The notes beneath the pieces are model-generated. The model ran no database searches, was not told the origin of the DNA, and saw nothing but the letters and a program-made list of their open reading frames with translations. 64,000 bases of DNA from Inquilinus ginsengisoli_B (GTDB lineage: Bacteria > Pseudomonadota > Alphaproteobacteria > DSM-16000 > Inquilinaceae). Below, one piece after another: positions 1-8,330 of this stretch. Each line of letters starts with the position of its first letter. Position 1 is the stretch's first letter. The stretch is taken from contig NZ_JBNDJK010000001.1 in assembly GCF_050434925.1 (NCBI RefSeq), positions 5,456,001 through 5,520,000 of the forward strand, read 5' to 3'. The position numbers were made by a program, and so were the translations under genes.

Positions 1-2
1 TC

Positions 3-185
3 CACCGCTTCTGGGAGAACCCGCTGGACATGCCGGATTTCGCCGGGCGCACCTTCCCCTATCACCGCGTGATGTACGACGCGATCGTCCGGCGCGACCC
101 GGACGGCGCCCGCAACGCCGCGCTGACCATCATCGACATGGTCGATGAGGACATCCGAGACGCCGACCGCAGACGGACCCGATGA
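3..185 (+). CDS. GntR-family transcriptional regulator, C-terminal end (partial)
   Basis: The last 60 codons of a gene that begins before the window. The translation starts HRFWENPLD, continues through FPYHRVMYDAI and ends in a long helix with IIDMVDEDIRDA. This pattern (helices with a buried His, then RDPDGARNA and a terminal amphipathic helix) is that of the FCD ligand-binding domain of FadR/GntR repressors. The DNA-binding part is not visible. Its stop codon overlaps the ATG of the next gene (ATGA), so the two are translationally coupled. It may regulate the downstream PLP enzyme and importer, which is inferred from position only. Confidence 0.7.
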   Translation, partial: HRFWENPLDMPDFAGRTFPYHRVMYDAIVRRDPDGARNAALTIIDMVDEDIRDADRRRTR

Positions 186-1360
186 CCGACGATTTCCCCG
201 CCCCCGACGCCTATGCGGCCGCCACCACCCTGGCGCATGACGACGCCTTCCCGTCCGGCGCGGTGGTGCCGCCGATCTACCAGACCTCGCTGTTCACCTT
301 CGCCAGCTATGCGGAGATGGAGGCGGCGTTCTCCGGCCAGGCGAAACGCCCGGTCTATTCCCGCGTCGACAACCCGACGGTGCAGGAGTTCGAGCGCAAG
401 GTGGCGGCGCTGGAAGGGGCCGAGGCGGCCCGCGGCACCGCCAGCGGCATGGCGGCGATCAGCGCCGCCGTGCTCAGCATCGCCGGGGCGGGCGACCGCA
501 TCCTGTGCACCCGCCATGTCTATGGCGACGCCTACCGCCTGTTCGAGAAGCTGCTGCCGCGGCTCGGCATCACCGTGGACTATGTCGATGCGGGCGACCC
601 GGCGGCGGTCGAGGCGGCGCTGCCCGGGGCCAAGCTGCTGTATCTCGAGAACCCGACCTCGATGATGTTCGAGCTGCAGGAGATCGGTCGGCTGGCGGCC
701 CTGGCCAAGGCGCAGGGTGTGGCCACGATCATCGACAATTCCTGGGCCACGCCGCTGTTCCAGCAGCCGATCAAGCACGGCGTCGACCTGGTGGTGCATT
801 CGGCCTCGAAATACCTGTCGGGCCACAGCGACACGGTGGCCGGGGTGATCGCCGGGTCGGCCGAGCGCATCGCCCGGGTCAACGACCTGACCCACCCCTA
901 TCTCGGCGGCAAGCTGTCGCCCTTCGAGGCCTGGCTGCTGATCCGCGGCATGCGCACCCTGCCGCTGCGGATGCGCCAGCACCAGGAGAGCGGCCTGACC
1001 ATCGCCCGCCGCCTGGCCGACCATCCGCTGGTCACCCGGGTGCTGCACCCGGCCTTCTCCAACCACCCCGGCGGTGCCACGCTGACCGGCCACAGCGGCC
1101 TGTTCTCCTTCGAGGTCGAGGAGCAGGTCGACGTGCCGCGGCTGGTCGACGCGCTGAAGCTGTTCAAGCTCGGCGTCAGCTGGGGCGGGCATGAGAGCCT
1201 GGTGATCCCGGCCCGCGCCTCGCTGCGCCAGGCCCAGGGCCCGAACTCGATGGCCGATTTCGGGGTCACCCAGCGCATCGTCCGGCTCGCCGTGGGGCTC
1301 GAGGACACCGAGGATCTGTGGGCCGATCTCGAGCGTGCGCTCGCCGGCTCCGTGAACTGA
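182..1360 (+). CDS. Cystathionine gamma-synthase/beta-lyase family PLP enzyme
   Basis: A 392-residue Cys/Met-metabolism PLP-dependent enzyme (fold-type I), cytoplasmic, acting on sulfur amino acids or a related beta/gamma-substituted amino acid. The Schiff-base lysine is K210 in HSASKYLSGHSD; D185 in IIDNSW should hold the pyridine nitrogen; YSRVDNPTV near residue 60 is the family's substrate/phosphate motif. The length is typical. The start overlaps the upstream GntR-type gene by 4 bases, and a sugar-type ABC importer follows 74 bases later. Exact substrate (cystathionine, methionine or another amino acid) cannot be told from the sequence; metC-like beta-lyase is the closest guess. Confidence 0.88.
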   Translation: MTDDFPAPDAYAAATTLAHDDAFPSGAVVPPIYQTSLFTFASYAEMEAAFSGQAKRPVYSRVDNPTVQEFERKVAALEGAEAARGTASGMAAISAAVLSIAGAGDRILCTRHVYGDAYRLFEKLLPRLGITVDYVDAGDPAAVEAALPGAKLLYLENPTSMMFELQEIGRLAALAKAQGVATIIDNSWATPLFQQPIKHGVDLVVHSASKYLSGHSDTVAGVIAGSAERIARVNDLTHPYLGGKLSPFEAWLLIRGMRTLPLRMRQHQESGLTIARRLADHPLVTRVLHPAFSNHPGGATLTGHSGLFSFEVEEQVDVPRLVDALKLFKLGVSWGGHESLVIPARASLRQAQGPNSMADFGVTQRIVRLAVGLEDTEDLWADLERALAGSVN

Positions 1361-1434
1361 CGGGAGGGTTATCGCCATGCCCTTCCGCACCATCCGTTGA
1401 CCTGACTTTCGACATCGTTAACAGGGAGGCAAAA

Positions 1435-2703
1435 ATGAAACGACTGTTGCTCCTGGCCGGTCTGGCCACCATCGCCTTCACCGGCCCGGCGCTGGCCGAC
1501 ACCAACCTCAAGCTGGTCGAGGTCATCACCAGCCCGCAGCGCACCGAATTCCTGAAGGGCCAGATCGCCAAATTCGAGGCCGCCAACCCGGGCGTGAAGG
1601 TCGAGATCGTCTCGCTGCCCTGGGGCGAGGCGTTCGAGAAGTTCCTGACCATGGTCCAGGCCGGCGAGACCCCGGACATCGCCGAGATGCCGGAGCGCTG
1701 GATGTCGCTCTATGCGAACAACGGCCAGCTCGAGGACCTGTCCGCCTATATCGGCAAATGGGACGAGGCCGCGACCCTGAGCGACCGCACGGTGCAGTTC
1801 TCGAAGACCGTGAACGACACCCCCTACATGGTGCCCTACGGCTTCTATCTGCGCGGCCTGTACTGGAACAAGAAGCTGTTCCAGGAGGCGGGAGTCAAGG
1901 AGCCGCCGAAGACGCTCGACGAGTTCATGGAGGTGTCGAAAAAGATCGCGGCCTTGGGCGGCGGCAAGACCGGCTACTGCCTGCGCGGCGGCAAGGGCGG
2001 CACCGGCGGCACCGCCTTCTTCATGCTGACCATGGACGGCAAGGGCACGTTCTTCAACGAGGACGGCACCTCGACCCTCGGCAATGAGGGCGCGGCCAAG
2101 GGCATGCAGTTCCTGGTCGACCTGTACAAGGCCGGCGGCGCGCCGAAGGACAGCCTGAACTGGGGCTTCAACGAGACCGTCACCGGCTTCTATTCCGGCA
2201 CCTGCGCGATGCTGGACAACGACCCGGACGCCATGATCGGCATCCTGGACCACATGAAGCCGGAGGATTTCGCGGTGGCGCCGATGCCGCTCGGGCCCGG
2301 CGGCCACGCCTATCCCTCGATCGGCTATGCCGGCTGGTCGATGTTCGCCAACAGCGAGCACAAGGAGGAGAGCTGGAAGCTGATGTCCTTCCTGCTCGAC
2401 GCCGACCAGAACATCGAATGGGCCAAGTTCGTCGGCGTGCTGCCGATCCACAAGGGCGCCGAGAAGAACGAGCATTTCGCCGGCGAGCGCTATGCCGGCT
2501 GGTTCCAGGAGTTGAACGACCCACGGTGGCAGCCGCTGCCCTGGCCGGCCCATCTCGAGGAGTTCGGCTACTTCTTCGACGTGATGTCGGTGCAGAGCTT
2601 CCAGGAGGCCCTGCTGGGCCAGAAGCCGGCCGCCGACGTCGCCAAGGAGTGGTCGGACTACCTCACCGCCGCGCAGCAGAAGTTCCTGGCCGGCAAGAAG
2701 TGA
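1435..2703 (+). CDS. Extracellular solute-binding protein, sugar ABC importer (family 1)
   Basis: A 422-residue periplasmic binding protein. The chosen ATG follows GGGAGG by a proper spacing and gives a clean Sec signal peptide (MKRLLLLAGLATIAF, cleavage after ALA near residue 20). The mature part has the family 1 pattern: KFEAANPGVKVEI, ETPDIAEMPE, a hinge region and many aromatic residues in the C-terminal half typical of sugar binding. Two MalF/MalG-type permease genes follow. The substrate is unknown; oligosaccharide or glycerol-phosphate type ligands are usual for this family. An upstream in-frame extension is possible but has no ribosome site and would ruin the signal peptide. Confidence 0.9.
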   Translation: MKRLLLLAGLATIAFTGPALADTNLKLVEVITSPQRTEFLKGQIAKFEAANPGVKVEIVSLPWGEAFEKFLTMVQAGETPDIAEMPERWMSLYANNGQLEDLSAYIGKWDEAATLSDRTVQFSKTVNDTPYMVPYGFYLRGLYWNKKLFQEAGVKEPPKTLDEFMEVSKKIAALGGGKTGYCLRGGKGGTGGTAFFMLTMDGKGTFFNEDGTSTLGNEGAAKGMQFLVDLYKAGGAPKDSLNWGFNETVTGFYSGTCAMLDNDPDAMIGILDHMKPEDFAVAPMPLGPGGHAYPSIGYAGWSMFANSEHKEESWKLMSFLLDADQNIEWAKFVGVLPIHKGAEKNEHFAGERYAGWFQELNDPRWQPLPWPAHLEEFGYFFDVMSVQSFQEALLGQKPAADVAKEWSDYLTAAQQKFLAGKK

Positions 2704-2711
2704 CGACAAGC

Positions 2712-2751
2712 GGGCCGTCATCCCGTGCCGCGCCGTGCGGGATGACGGGCC
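2712..2751 (+). promoter_or_regulatory. Intercistronic hairpin between binding-protein and permease genes
   Basis: An inverted repeat with a perfect core CCGTCATCCCG and CGGGATGACGG arms, separated by about 13 bases. It begins 8 bases after the binding-protein stop. Such hairpins commonly protect the 3' end of the binding-protein message and lower expression of the membrane genes. One possible GTG start for the permease (2735) would lie inside the right arm, which argues for the later ATG. Confidence 0.6.
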
Positions 2752-2752
2752 G

Positions 2753-3694
2753 ATGCACAAGACGAGTCCCATGACCGTGACCCATGCGATCCCGGGCACC
2801 CGCCCGGGATCTTTCCGCCGCGCGCTGGGCAATGCGCTGGAGCCCTGGCTCTACCTCAGCCCGGCGATCATTCTCCTGACGCTCAGCATGCTGGTGCCGC
2901 TGATCGTCGGGCTGTCCTATGCCTTTCAGAATTTCGGGCCGTTCGGAAAATCCACCTGGGTCGGGCTGAAGAACTTCGAGACGCTGCTCGGAGACCCGAA
3001 CTTCTGGCGGGCGCTGAAGAACACCGTGTGGTGGACGGTCGGCAGCCTGGTGTTCCAGTTCTTCGGCGGGCTCGGCCTGGCCCTGCTGCTGAACCGGCCG
3101 TTCCGCGGCAAGCGACTGGTCCAGGCGCTGGTGTTCCTGCCCTGGGCGGTGCCGACCTTCCTGTCCGGCCTGGTCTTCGCCTGGCTGTTCAACCCCGTGG
3201 TCGGGCCCCTGCCCTACTGGATGGCCGATCTCGGCCTGCTGCCGGAGCCGCTGAACATCCTGTCCGACCCGGACCTGGCAATGTGGGGGCCGATCCTGGC
3301 CAATGTCTGGTTCGGCATCCCGTTCTTCGCCATCACCCTGCTGGCGGCCCTGCAGGCGATCCCGGGCGACTACTACGAGGCGGCGGCGATCGACGGCGCC
3401 TCGCCCTGGCAGCGCTTCACGAAGATCACCATCCCGTTCCTGGCACCGACCATCGCCATCACCGTGCTGCTGCGCACGATCTGGATCGCCACCTTCGCCG
3501 ACCTGATCTGGGTGATGACCAATGGCGGCCCGGCCAACGCCACCAGCATCCTGTCGACCTACATCTTCGCCCAGGCCTTCTCGCGGCTGAACTTCGGCTA
3601 TGCCTCGGCCGTGGCGACGGTGCTGCTGCTTCTCCTCCTGCTCTATGCCGCCATCCTGATCCGGATGCGCAAGAGCCTGCTCGCGGGGCAATGA
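2753..3694 (+). CDS. Sugar ABC transporter permease (MalF/UgpA type)
   Basis: Inner-membrane subunit of the importer, about 313 residues with six membrane segments. The EAA loop that contacts the ATPase is present in the C-terminal half (YYEAAAIDGASPWQRFTKITIP). The start is uncertain: GTG 2735 lies in a hairpin, ATG 2753 is chosen, and ATG 2771 (MTVTHAIPG) is equally possible. The gene lies between the binding protein and a second permease, 4 bases before the latter. No ATPase gene follows, so the pair must share an MsmX/UgpC-like ATPase encoded elsewhere. Confidence 0.88.
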   Translation: MHKTSPMTVTHAIPGTRPGSFRRALGNALEPWLYLSPAIILLTLSMLVPLIVGLSYAFQNFGPFGKSTWVGLKNFETLLGDPNFWRALKNTVWWTVGSLVFQFFGGLGLALLLNRPFRGKRLVQALVFLPWAVPTFLSGLVFAWLFNPVVGPLPYWMADLGLLPEPLNILSDPDLAMWGPILANVWFGIPFFAITLLAALQAIPGDYYEAAAIDGASPWQRFTKITIPFLAPTIAITVLLRTIWIATFADLIWVMTNGGPANATSILSTYIFAQAFSRLNFGYASAVATVLLLLLLLYAAILIRMRKSLLAGQ

Positions 3695-3698
3695 GATC

Positions 3699-4550
3699 AT
3701 GACCGTCGTCGGACGCTCGCCCCTCGGCCGCCTCGCCGGCGGCACCGGCTTCTATCTCGGCATCGGCGCCTACCTGCTGTTCGCGCTGTTCCCGCTGTAC
3801 TGGCTGATCAAGATCTCGGTCACCCCGACCCCGCTCCTGTTCTCCGAAGGCATCACCTTCTGGCCGTCGGAATGGACGCTGGCGAATTTCAGCTCGGTGC
3901 TGACCGCCAGCAACTTCCCGCGCTATTTCCTGAACAGCGTCATCGTCTCGATCGCCACGGCGGCGGTGGTCACGCTCTGCGCCTCGGCCTCCGGCTACGC
4001 CTTCTCGCGCTTCCGCTTCAAGGCCAAGCCGGCGGTGATGTTCGTGCTGCTGCTGACCCAGACCTTCCCGCTGGTCATGATCATCCCGCCGGTCTACCGG
4101 CTGATGGCGCCGCTGGGCCTGACCAACAACCTGATGGGCCTGATCGTCATCTACAGCGCCTTCAACGTCGCCTTCGCCACCTTCCTGATGCAGTCCTTTT
4201 TCGACGCCATCCCGAAGGACCTGGAGGAGGCGGCGATGATCGACGGCTGCAGCCGCTTCCAGGCGCTGCGCCGGGTGATTCTGCCGCTGACCCTGCCGGG
4301 CATGGGCGCGACGCTGGGCTTCGTCTTCACCGCGGCCTGGAGCGAGCTCCTGTTCGCGCTGATGCTGATCAACTCCGACAGCCAGAAGACCTTCGCCGTC
4401 GGCCTGCTGACCTTCGTCGCCAAATTCGGCGTCGACTGGGGGCAGATGACCGCGGCCTCGGTGCTGGCGCTGATCCCGGTCTGCATCTTCTTCGCCGTGA
4501 TCCAGCGCTACCTGGTGCAGGGGCTGACCGCCGGCGCCGTCAAAGGATAG
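3699..4550 (+). CDS. Sugar ABC transporter permease (MalG/UgpE type)
   Basis: A 283-residue carbohydrate ABC permease with six predicted membrane helices. The EAA motif reads EEAAMIDGCSRFQALRRVILP and ends with the usual invariant Gly/Pro region. It starts 4 bases after the first permease, so both belong to one operon. It ends 11 bases inside the convergent GNAT gene on the other strand, which leaves no room for a downstream ATPase in the same operon. Confidence 0.9.
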   Translation: MTVVGRSPLGRLAGGTGFYLGIGAYLLFALFPLYWLIKISVTPTPLLFSEGITFWPSEWTLANFSSVLTASNFPRYFLNSVIVSIATAAVVTLCASASGYAFSRFRFKAKPAVMFVLLLTQTFPLVMIIPPVYRLMAPLGLTNNLMGLIVIYSAFNVAFATFLMQSFFDAIPKDLEEAAMIDGCSRFQALRRVILPLTLPGMGATLGFVFTAAWSELLFALMLINSDSQKTFAVGLLTFVAKFGVDWGQMTAASVLALIPVCIFFAVIQRYLVQGLTAGAVKG

Positions 4551-5016
4551 GGTGGACGCCGCCGGCAGGCGGCCTTTCGAGGACCACGAGCCGGTTGACC
4601 GGCCGGCCCTTGATGACCGAAATCACGCCTGCCATCCGGCCCATCCGATAGTTGAATCGGACCGGGGCCGGCGCGGTCGCCGGGTCGATCGGCTGAAATC
4701 CCCATCGCGCACTCGGCCCGACACGGGGTATTCCGGTGATCGCGAAGACGCTTCCGATCTCGTCGGCCAGCAGCGCATCGATGAGCCGGATGGCAACACG
4801 TCGTCCGCGCCAGGCCGGAAGGACGACGACCGAGCCAAGCTCTCGCGATCCGTCCCGGTGCCGCCTGATCTGCGCCGCGCCTATGGCACCGGCTTCGGTG
4901 GTGGCCAGCATGAAGTTTGAAAAGCGGAGATCGCACGGGTTGAGCCTTTCGCTCCGCACCAGCGCCAGGATCGATGGCTGGTCGTCTGCATTGGCCCTGC
5001 GGATCAGATATGTCAT
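4540..5016 (-). CDS. GNAT-family N-acetyltransferase
   Basis: A 158-residue protein with the GNAT layout: N-terminal IRRANADDQPSILALVRSE, a central beta strand ELGSVVVLPAWRGRRVAIRLI that carries the acetyl-CoA pyrophosphate-binding loop (a degenerate R/Q-x-x-G-x-G/A, here RGRRVA), then a C-terminal RWGFQPI segment. The acceptor is unknown. The 3' end overlaps the convergent permease gene by 11 bases. It faces away from the amidase gene and may share an intergenic promoter region (5017-5211) with it. Confidence 0.8.
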   Translation of the reverse strand: MTYLIRRANADDQPSILALVRSERLNPCDLRFSNFMLATTEAGAIGAAQIRRHRDGSRELGSVVVLPAWRGRRVAIRLIDALLADEIGSVFAITGIPRVGPSARWGFQPIDPATAPAPVRFNYRMGRMAGVISVIKGRPVNRLVVLERPPAGGVHPIL

Positions 5017-5211
5017 GGGAGTCTGCGTTGCTGGAGGATCGGCAGAAAGCCCGGCTGCCGAAGCCCGCTATAGCCGAGCCCTCGCTGCCGGACCTGTGCC
5101 CTGCGGAACTTGAATGCGGCGACGAAACGACCGAGCCTGATCTCGCATCGTTTCTGGAATCCGCCGGCGTCCGGTCGATGCCCAGGGGAAATCGAAGGAG
5201 TACCGCCCGTC

Positions 5212-6150
5212 ATGCCGAAGCACCACCTGCCCGCCTCGCCCGCGACTTGCGCCTGGGGCTATTTCGACGCCGCGCGCGAGCCGGTGCTGACGGTCGACAG
5301 CGGCGACACCGTCGTGATCGACACCGTGACTGGCGGGCCGGAGGTTCTGCCGAAGGGCGATTTCCACATCCTGCCCGAGATCCACGAGATCCATCAGCGC
5401 TGCGACCGGTCGACGCCCGGCCACATCCTGACCGGCCCGGTCGCGGTCCGCGGCGCCAAGCCCGGCCAGGTGCTGGAGGTGCGGATCCTCGGCGTCTCGC
5501 TGCGCCAGGACTGGGGCTACAACGTCATCCGGCCGCTGGCCGGCACCCTGCCCTACGACTTCGAGGAGTCGCGGCTGCTCAACATCCCGCTCGACGCCGC
5601 CGCCGGCACCGCCCGGCTGCCCTGGGGGCTGGACCTGCCGCTCAGGCCCTTCTTCGGCGTCATGGGCGTGGCGCCGCCGAAGGGCTGGGGCCGGATCAGC
5701 TCGATCCAGCCGCGCGCCCATGCCGGCAACATCGACAACAAGGAGCTGGTGGCCGGCACCACGCTCTACCTGCCGGTGTTCAACGACGGTGCCCTGTTCT
5801 CCTGCGGCGACGGCCATGGCGCCCAGGGCGACGGCGAGGTCTGCATCACCGCGATCGAGACGGCGCTGCAGGGCAGCTTCCAGCTGATCGTCCGCGACGA
5901 CCTCAGCTTCGCCTATCCCCGCGCCGAGACCCCGACCCACCACATCACCATGGGGATGGACCCCGACCTCGACCGCTGCGCCGAGATGGCGCTGCGCGAC
6001 ATGATCGTGCTGCTGGGCGAGACCGCCGGCCTGTCGCGCTACGACGCCTACACCCTGTGCAGCCTGGCCGGCGACCTGCGCATCACCCAGACCGTGAACG
6101 GCTGCAAGGGCGTGCACATGATGATGGCGAAAGAGCTGCTGGGCCGCTGA
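5212..6150 (+). CDS. Acetamidase/formamidase family protein
   Basis: A 312-residue FmdA/AmdA-family enzyme that hydrolyses short-chain amides (formamide or acetamide) to ammonia and the acid. Family features are GHILTGPVAVRGAKPGQVLEVRIL, a central FFGVMGVAP, the metal-site-like HAGNIDNKELVAGTTLYLPV, and GDGHGAQGDGEV. The ATG at 5212 is preceded by AAGGAG; an in-frame ATG/GTG 34 codons earlier gives a stretch without family likeness. The gene stands alone between a divergent GNAT gene and a convergent peroxiredoxin gene. Substrate choice is inferred from family only. Confidence 0.88.
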   Translation: MPKHHLPASPATCAWGYFDAAREPVLTVDSGDTVVIDTVTGGPEVLPKGDFHILPEIHEIHQRCDRSTPGHILTGPVAVRGAKPGQVLEVRILGVSLRQDWGYNVIRPLAGTLPYDFEESRLLNIPLDAAAGTARLPWGLDLPLRPFFGVMGVAPPKGWGRISSIQPRAHAGNIDNKELVAGTTLYLPVFNDGALFSCGDGHGAQGDGEVCITAIETALQGSFQLIVRDDLSFAYPRAETPTHHITMGMDPDLDRCAEMALRDMIVLLGETAGLSRYDAYTLCSLAGDLRITQTVNGCKGVHMMMAKELLGR

Positions 6151-6212
6151 CTCTTAATCAGCTGCTCTGGCTGGCGTTTCGGCTCGCTGACCTTGGGAGC
6201 GCGAATCCCAAA

Positions 6213-6294
6213 ATTGTCATGCCCGGGCTTGACCCGGGCATCCAGAGACTGTCGAGGCCGTCTGGATTGCCGGGTCAAGCCCGGCAATGACAAT
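6213..6294. repeat. Dispersed palindromic repeat, copy A
   Basis: An 82-base element bounded by ATTGTCAT and ATGACAAT. Inside are two smaller hairpins with arms CCCGGGCTTGACCCGGG and TGCCGGGTCAAGCCCGGCA. Very similar elements occur at 10791-10883 and 27980-28072. This copy lies between the convergent amidase and peroxiredoxin genes, where it could act as a two-way transcription barrier. Confidence 0.85.
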
Positions 6295-6329
6295 GGTGGG
6301 ATTGCTCTGGTTTGGACCGCTTCCGGCCG

Positions 6330-6998
6330 TCAGTCCCTGGGCTGGGCGACGGTGCGGAGATAGGGCTTCAGGGTCTTGAAGCCGGCCGGGAATTTCTGCC
6401 TGGCCTCGTCGTCCGAGACCGAGGTGACGATGATGACGTCCTCGCCGTTCTTCCAGTCGGCCGGGGTCGCCACCTTGTGCTTGGAGGTCAGCTGCAGCGA
6501 ATCGATCACCCGCAGCACCTCGTCGAAGTTGCGGCCGGTGGTCATCGGGTAGGAGATCACCAGCTTGATCTTCTTGTCCGGCCCGACGACGTAGACGTTG
6601 CGAACCGTCTGGTTGTTGACCGCGGTGCGGCCCTCCGAGGTGGTGCCGGCATCGGCCGGCAGCATGCCGTAGAGCTTGGAGACGACCAGCTCGGAATCGG
6701 CGATCACCGGGAAGTTCGGGGCAGCGCCTTGCGTTTCCTTGATGTCCTGGGCCCAGCTCGCATGCCGGTCGACCGGGTCGGCGGACAGGCCGATCACCTT
6801 GACGTCGCGCTTGTCGAATTCCGGCTTCAGCTTGGCCACGGCGCCGAGCTCGGTGGTGCACACCGGGGTGAAGTCCTTCGGGTGCGAGAACAGCACGCCC
6901 CAGGACGAGCCGAGCCAGTCGTGGAAGCGGATCCGCCCCTCGGTGGTCTCGACTTCGAAATCGGGCGCGTCCTCACCAATCGCGAGCGGTCCGGCCAT
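6330..6998 (-). CDS. 1-Cys peroxiredoxin (Prx6 type)
   Basis: A 222-residue thiol peroxidase that reduces hydrogen peroxide and organic peroxides. The peroxidatic cysteine is C47 in FTPVCTTE, preceded by FSHPKDF; the length and the C-terminal extension after YPMTTGRNFDEVLRVIDSLQ place it in the 1-Cys Prx6 group rather than AhpC. No second conserved Cys is seen at the C-terminus. The ATG is preceded by CTGGAGGT, an excellent ribosome site, and a strong sigma-70 promoter lies 30 bases upstream. A monocistronic gene, divergent from the thiamine operon. Confidence 0.95.
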   Translation of the reverse strand: MAGPLAIGEDAPDFEVETTEGRIRFHDWLGSSWGVLFSHPKDFTPVCTTELGAVAKLKPEFDKRDVKVIGLSADPVDRHASWAQDIKETQGAAPNFPVIADSELVVSKLYGMLPADAGTTSEGRTAVNNQTVRNVYVVGPDKKIKLVISYPMTTGRNFDEVLRVIDSLQLTSKHKVATPADWKNGEDVIIVTSVSDDEARQKFPAGFKTLKPYLRTVAQPRD

Positions 6999-7027
6999 TT
7001 TTACCTCCAGTTATCGTTAATTTTGTA

Positions 7028-7056
7028 ATTTTACCGTGCCGTGAGGCCCGTGTCAC
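7028..7056 (-). promoter_or_regulatory. Predicted sigma-70 promoter of the peroxiredoxin gene
   Basis: Reading the minus strand, GTGACA (7056-7051), 17 bases, then TAAAAT (7033-7028). Both boxes are close to consensus, and the -10 lies 29 bases before the start codon. Confidence 0.6.
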
Positions 7057-7089
7057 CAGGAGCCTTGTCGCAAGGCACCTGTCACCTCG

Positions 7090-7118
7090 TTGACACGGGA
7101 AAGGCGCGCCCCGATGAT
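7090..7118 (+). promoter_or_regulatory. Predicted sigma-70 promoter of the thiBPQ operon
   Basis: A perfect TTGACA (7090-7095), 17-base spacer, then GATGAT (7113-7118). It lies directly before the TPP riboswitch, so transcription would begin at its 5' edge. Confidence 0.6.
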
Positions 7119-7120
7119 GC

Positions 7121-7218
7121 ACGCGTCTTGCCGGGGTGCCCGAACGGGGGCTGAGAGGCGCGCCAGCGTCAACCCGACGAACCTGATCCGGGTCATGCCG
7201 GCGGAGGGAGCGCGAGAC
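7121..7218 (+). ncRNA. TPP riboswitch (THI element)
   Basis: The conserved core is complete: CCGGGGTGCCC, GGGGCTGAGA, ACCCG, GAACCTGATCCGGGTCATGCC split by its loops, then GGCGGAGGGA. These are the pyrimidine-sensing (CTGAGA) and pyrophosphate-sensing (ACCTGATC...GGGA) segments known for the class. It lies upstream of thiB, as expected for a thiamine importer repressed when thiamine pyrophosphate is abundant. The edges are approximate. Confidence 0.96.
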
Positions 7219-7251
7219 GACGCCTCAGGCATCGGCACCGCCCCCTTTCCG

Positions 7252-7275
7252 CCTCCGCTTCGACCCTCGCGGAGG
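7252..7275 (+). promoter_or_regulatory. Ribosome-site-sequestering hairpin of thiB
   Basis: A perfect 7-bp inverted repeat CCTCCGC / GCGGAGG with a 10-base loop. The right arm contains the GGAGG Shine-Dalgarno of thiB (7271-7275). No T-run follows, so this is more like a translation-blocking expression platform than an intrinsic terminator. The anti-hairpin pairing is not identified. Confidence 0.7.
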
Positions 7276-7282
7276 AAATGTG

Positions 7283-8302
7283 ATGCGCCTGCTTGCCGCC
7301 GTCGTGCTGACGGCCCTGACCTCCGCCCTCGCCGGGACGGCCGCGGCCGCCGGGCCGGCTTCGGCCGAAACCCCGGTGCTGAAGGTCTACACCTATGAAT
7401 CCTTCACCGCCGACTGGGGGCCGGGGCCGCAGGTAAAGAAGGCCTTCGAGGCCGAATGCGGCTGCACGGTCGAGTTCACCTCGGTCGAGGACGGCGTCGC
7501 CCTGCTGTCGCGGCTGAAGCTGGAGGGCAAGTCGAGCCAGGCGGACATCGTGCTTGGCCTCGACACCAACCTGACCGCCGAGGCGACGGCGACCGGGCTG
7601 TTCGCGCCACATGGGCAGAAGCTCGACGGGCTGTCGCTGCCGGTCACCTGGACCGACCCGGTCTTCGTGCCCTTCGACTGGAGCTACTTCGCCTTCGTCT
7701 ACGACAAGACCAAAGTGCCGAACCCGCCCAAGAGCCTGCACGACCTGGTCGAGAACAGCGACCTGGAGCTGACCATCCAGGACCCGCGCACCAGCACGCC
7801 TGGCCTCGGCCTGCTGCTCTGGGTCAAGCAGGTCTATGGCGACAAGGCGCCGGAGGCCTGGGCCAAGCTGAAGCCGCGCATCCTCACCGTCACCCCGGGC
7901 TGGAGCGAGAGCTACGGCCTGTTCCGCAAGGGCGAGGTGCCGATGACCTTCAGCTACATCACCTCGCCGCCCTATCACGTGATCGCGGAGAACGACAATA
8001 ACGTCGGCGCCGCGGTGTTCAGCGAGGGCAACTATCTGCAGGTCGAGGTCGCGGCCAAGCTGGCGTCGTCGCAGCATCCCGAACTGGCCGACAAGTTCCT
8101 CGCCTTCATGCTGACCCCAGCCTTCCAGGACCTGCTGCCGACGACGCAGTGGATGTATCCGGCGGTGACGCCGAAGGGCGGGCTGCCCGACGCCTACAAG
8201 GCGCTGCCGGCCCCGGCCAAGGCCCTGCTGTACCCGCCGGAGGAGGTCGCCGCCAACCGCGCCGCCTGGATCGCCGAATGGCTGCAGGCGACCAGCAGGT
8301 AG
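7283..8302 (+). CDS. thiB: Thiamine/TPP ABC importer, periplasmic binding protein ThiB
   Basis: A 339-residue periplasmic protein that captures thiamine, its monophosphate or TPP. Sec signal peptide at 1-29 ending near AAAAGPASAE; the mature part has LKVYTYESFTADWGPG, ADIVLGLDTNLTAEA and FDWSYFAFVYD, all ThiB-like. The ATG at 7283 is 7 bases after GGAGG; the adjacent GTG 7280 is too close. First gene of a thiBPQ operon under a TPP riboswitch. A 183-base gap containing a palindromic repeat separates it from thiP. Confidence 0.95.
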   Translation: MRLLAAVVLTALTSALAGTAAAAGPASAETPVLKVYTYESFTADWGPGPQVKKAFEAECGCTVEFTSVEDGVALLSRLKLEGKSSQADIVLGLDTNLTAEATATGLFAPHGQKLDGLSLPVTWTDPVFVPFDWSYFAFVYDKTKVPNPPKSLHDLVENSDLELTIQDPRTSTPGLGLLLWVKQVYGDKAPEAWAKLKPRILTVTPGWSESYGLFRKGEVPMTFSYITSPPYHVIAENDNNVGAAVFSEGNYLQVEVAAKLASSQHPELADKFLAFMLTPAFQDLLPTTQWMYPAVTPKGGLPDAYKALPAPAKALLYPPEEVAANRAAWIAEWLQATSR

Positions 8303-8330
8303 AATAGGACCGGGCCTTTGGGCCGAGCCA

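Noticed and set aside
62..1393. A minus-strand frame of 443 codons opposite the PLP enzyme
   Set aside because: Shadow of the PLP enzyme gene; His/Arg/Gly-rich composition without structure.
7252..7285. Rho-independent terminator after the TPP riboswitch
   Set aside because: The stem is followed by AAATG and no T-run; it hides the ribosome site, so translation control is more likely.
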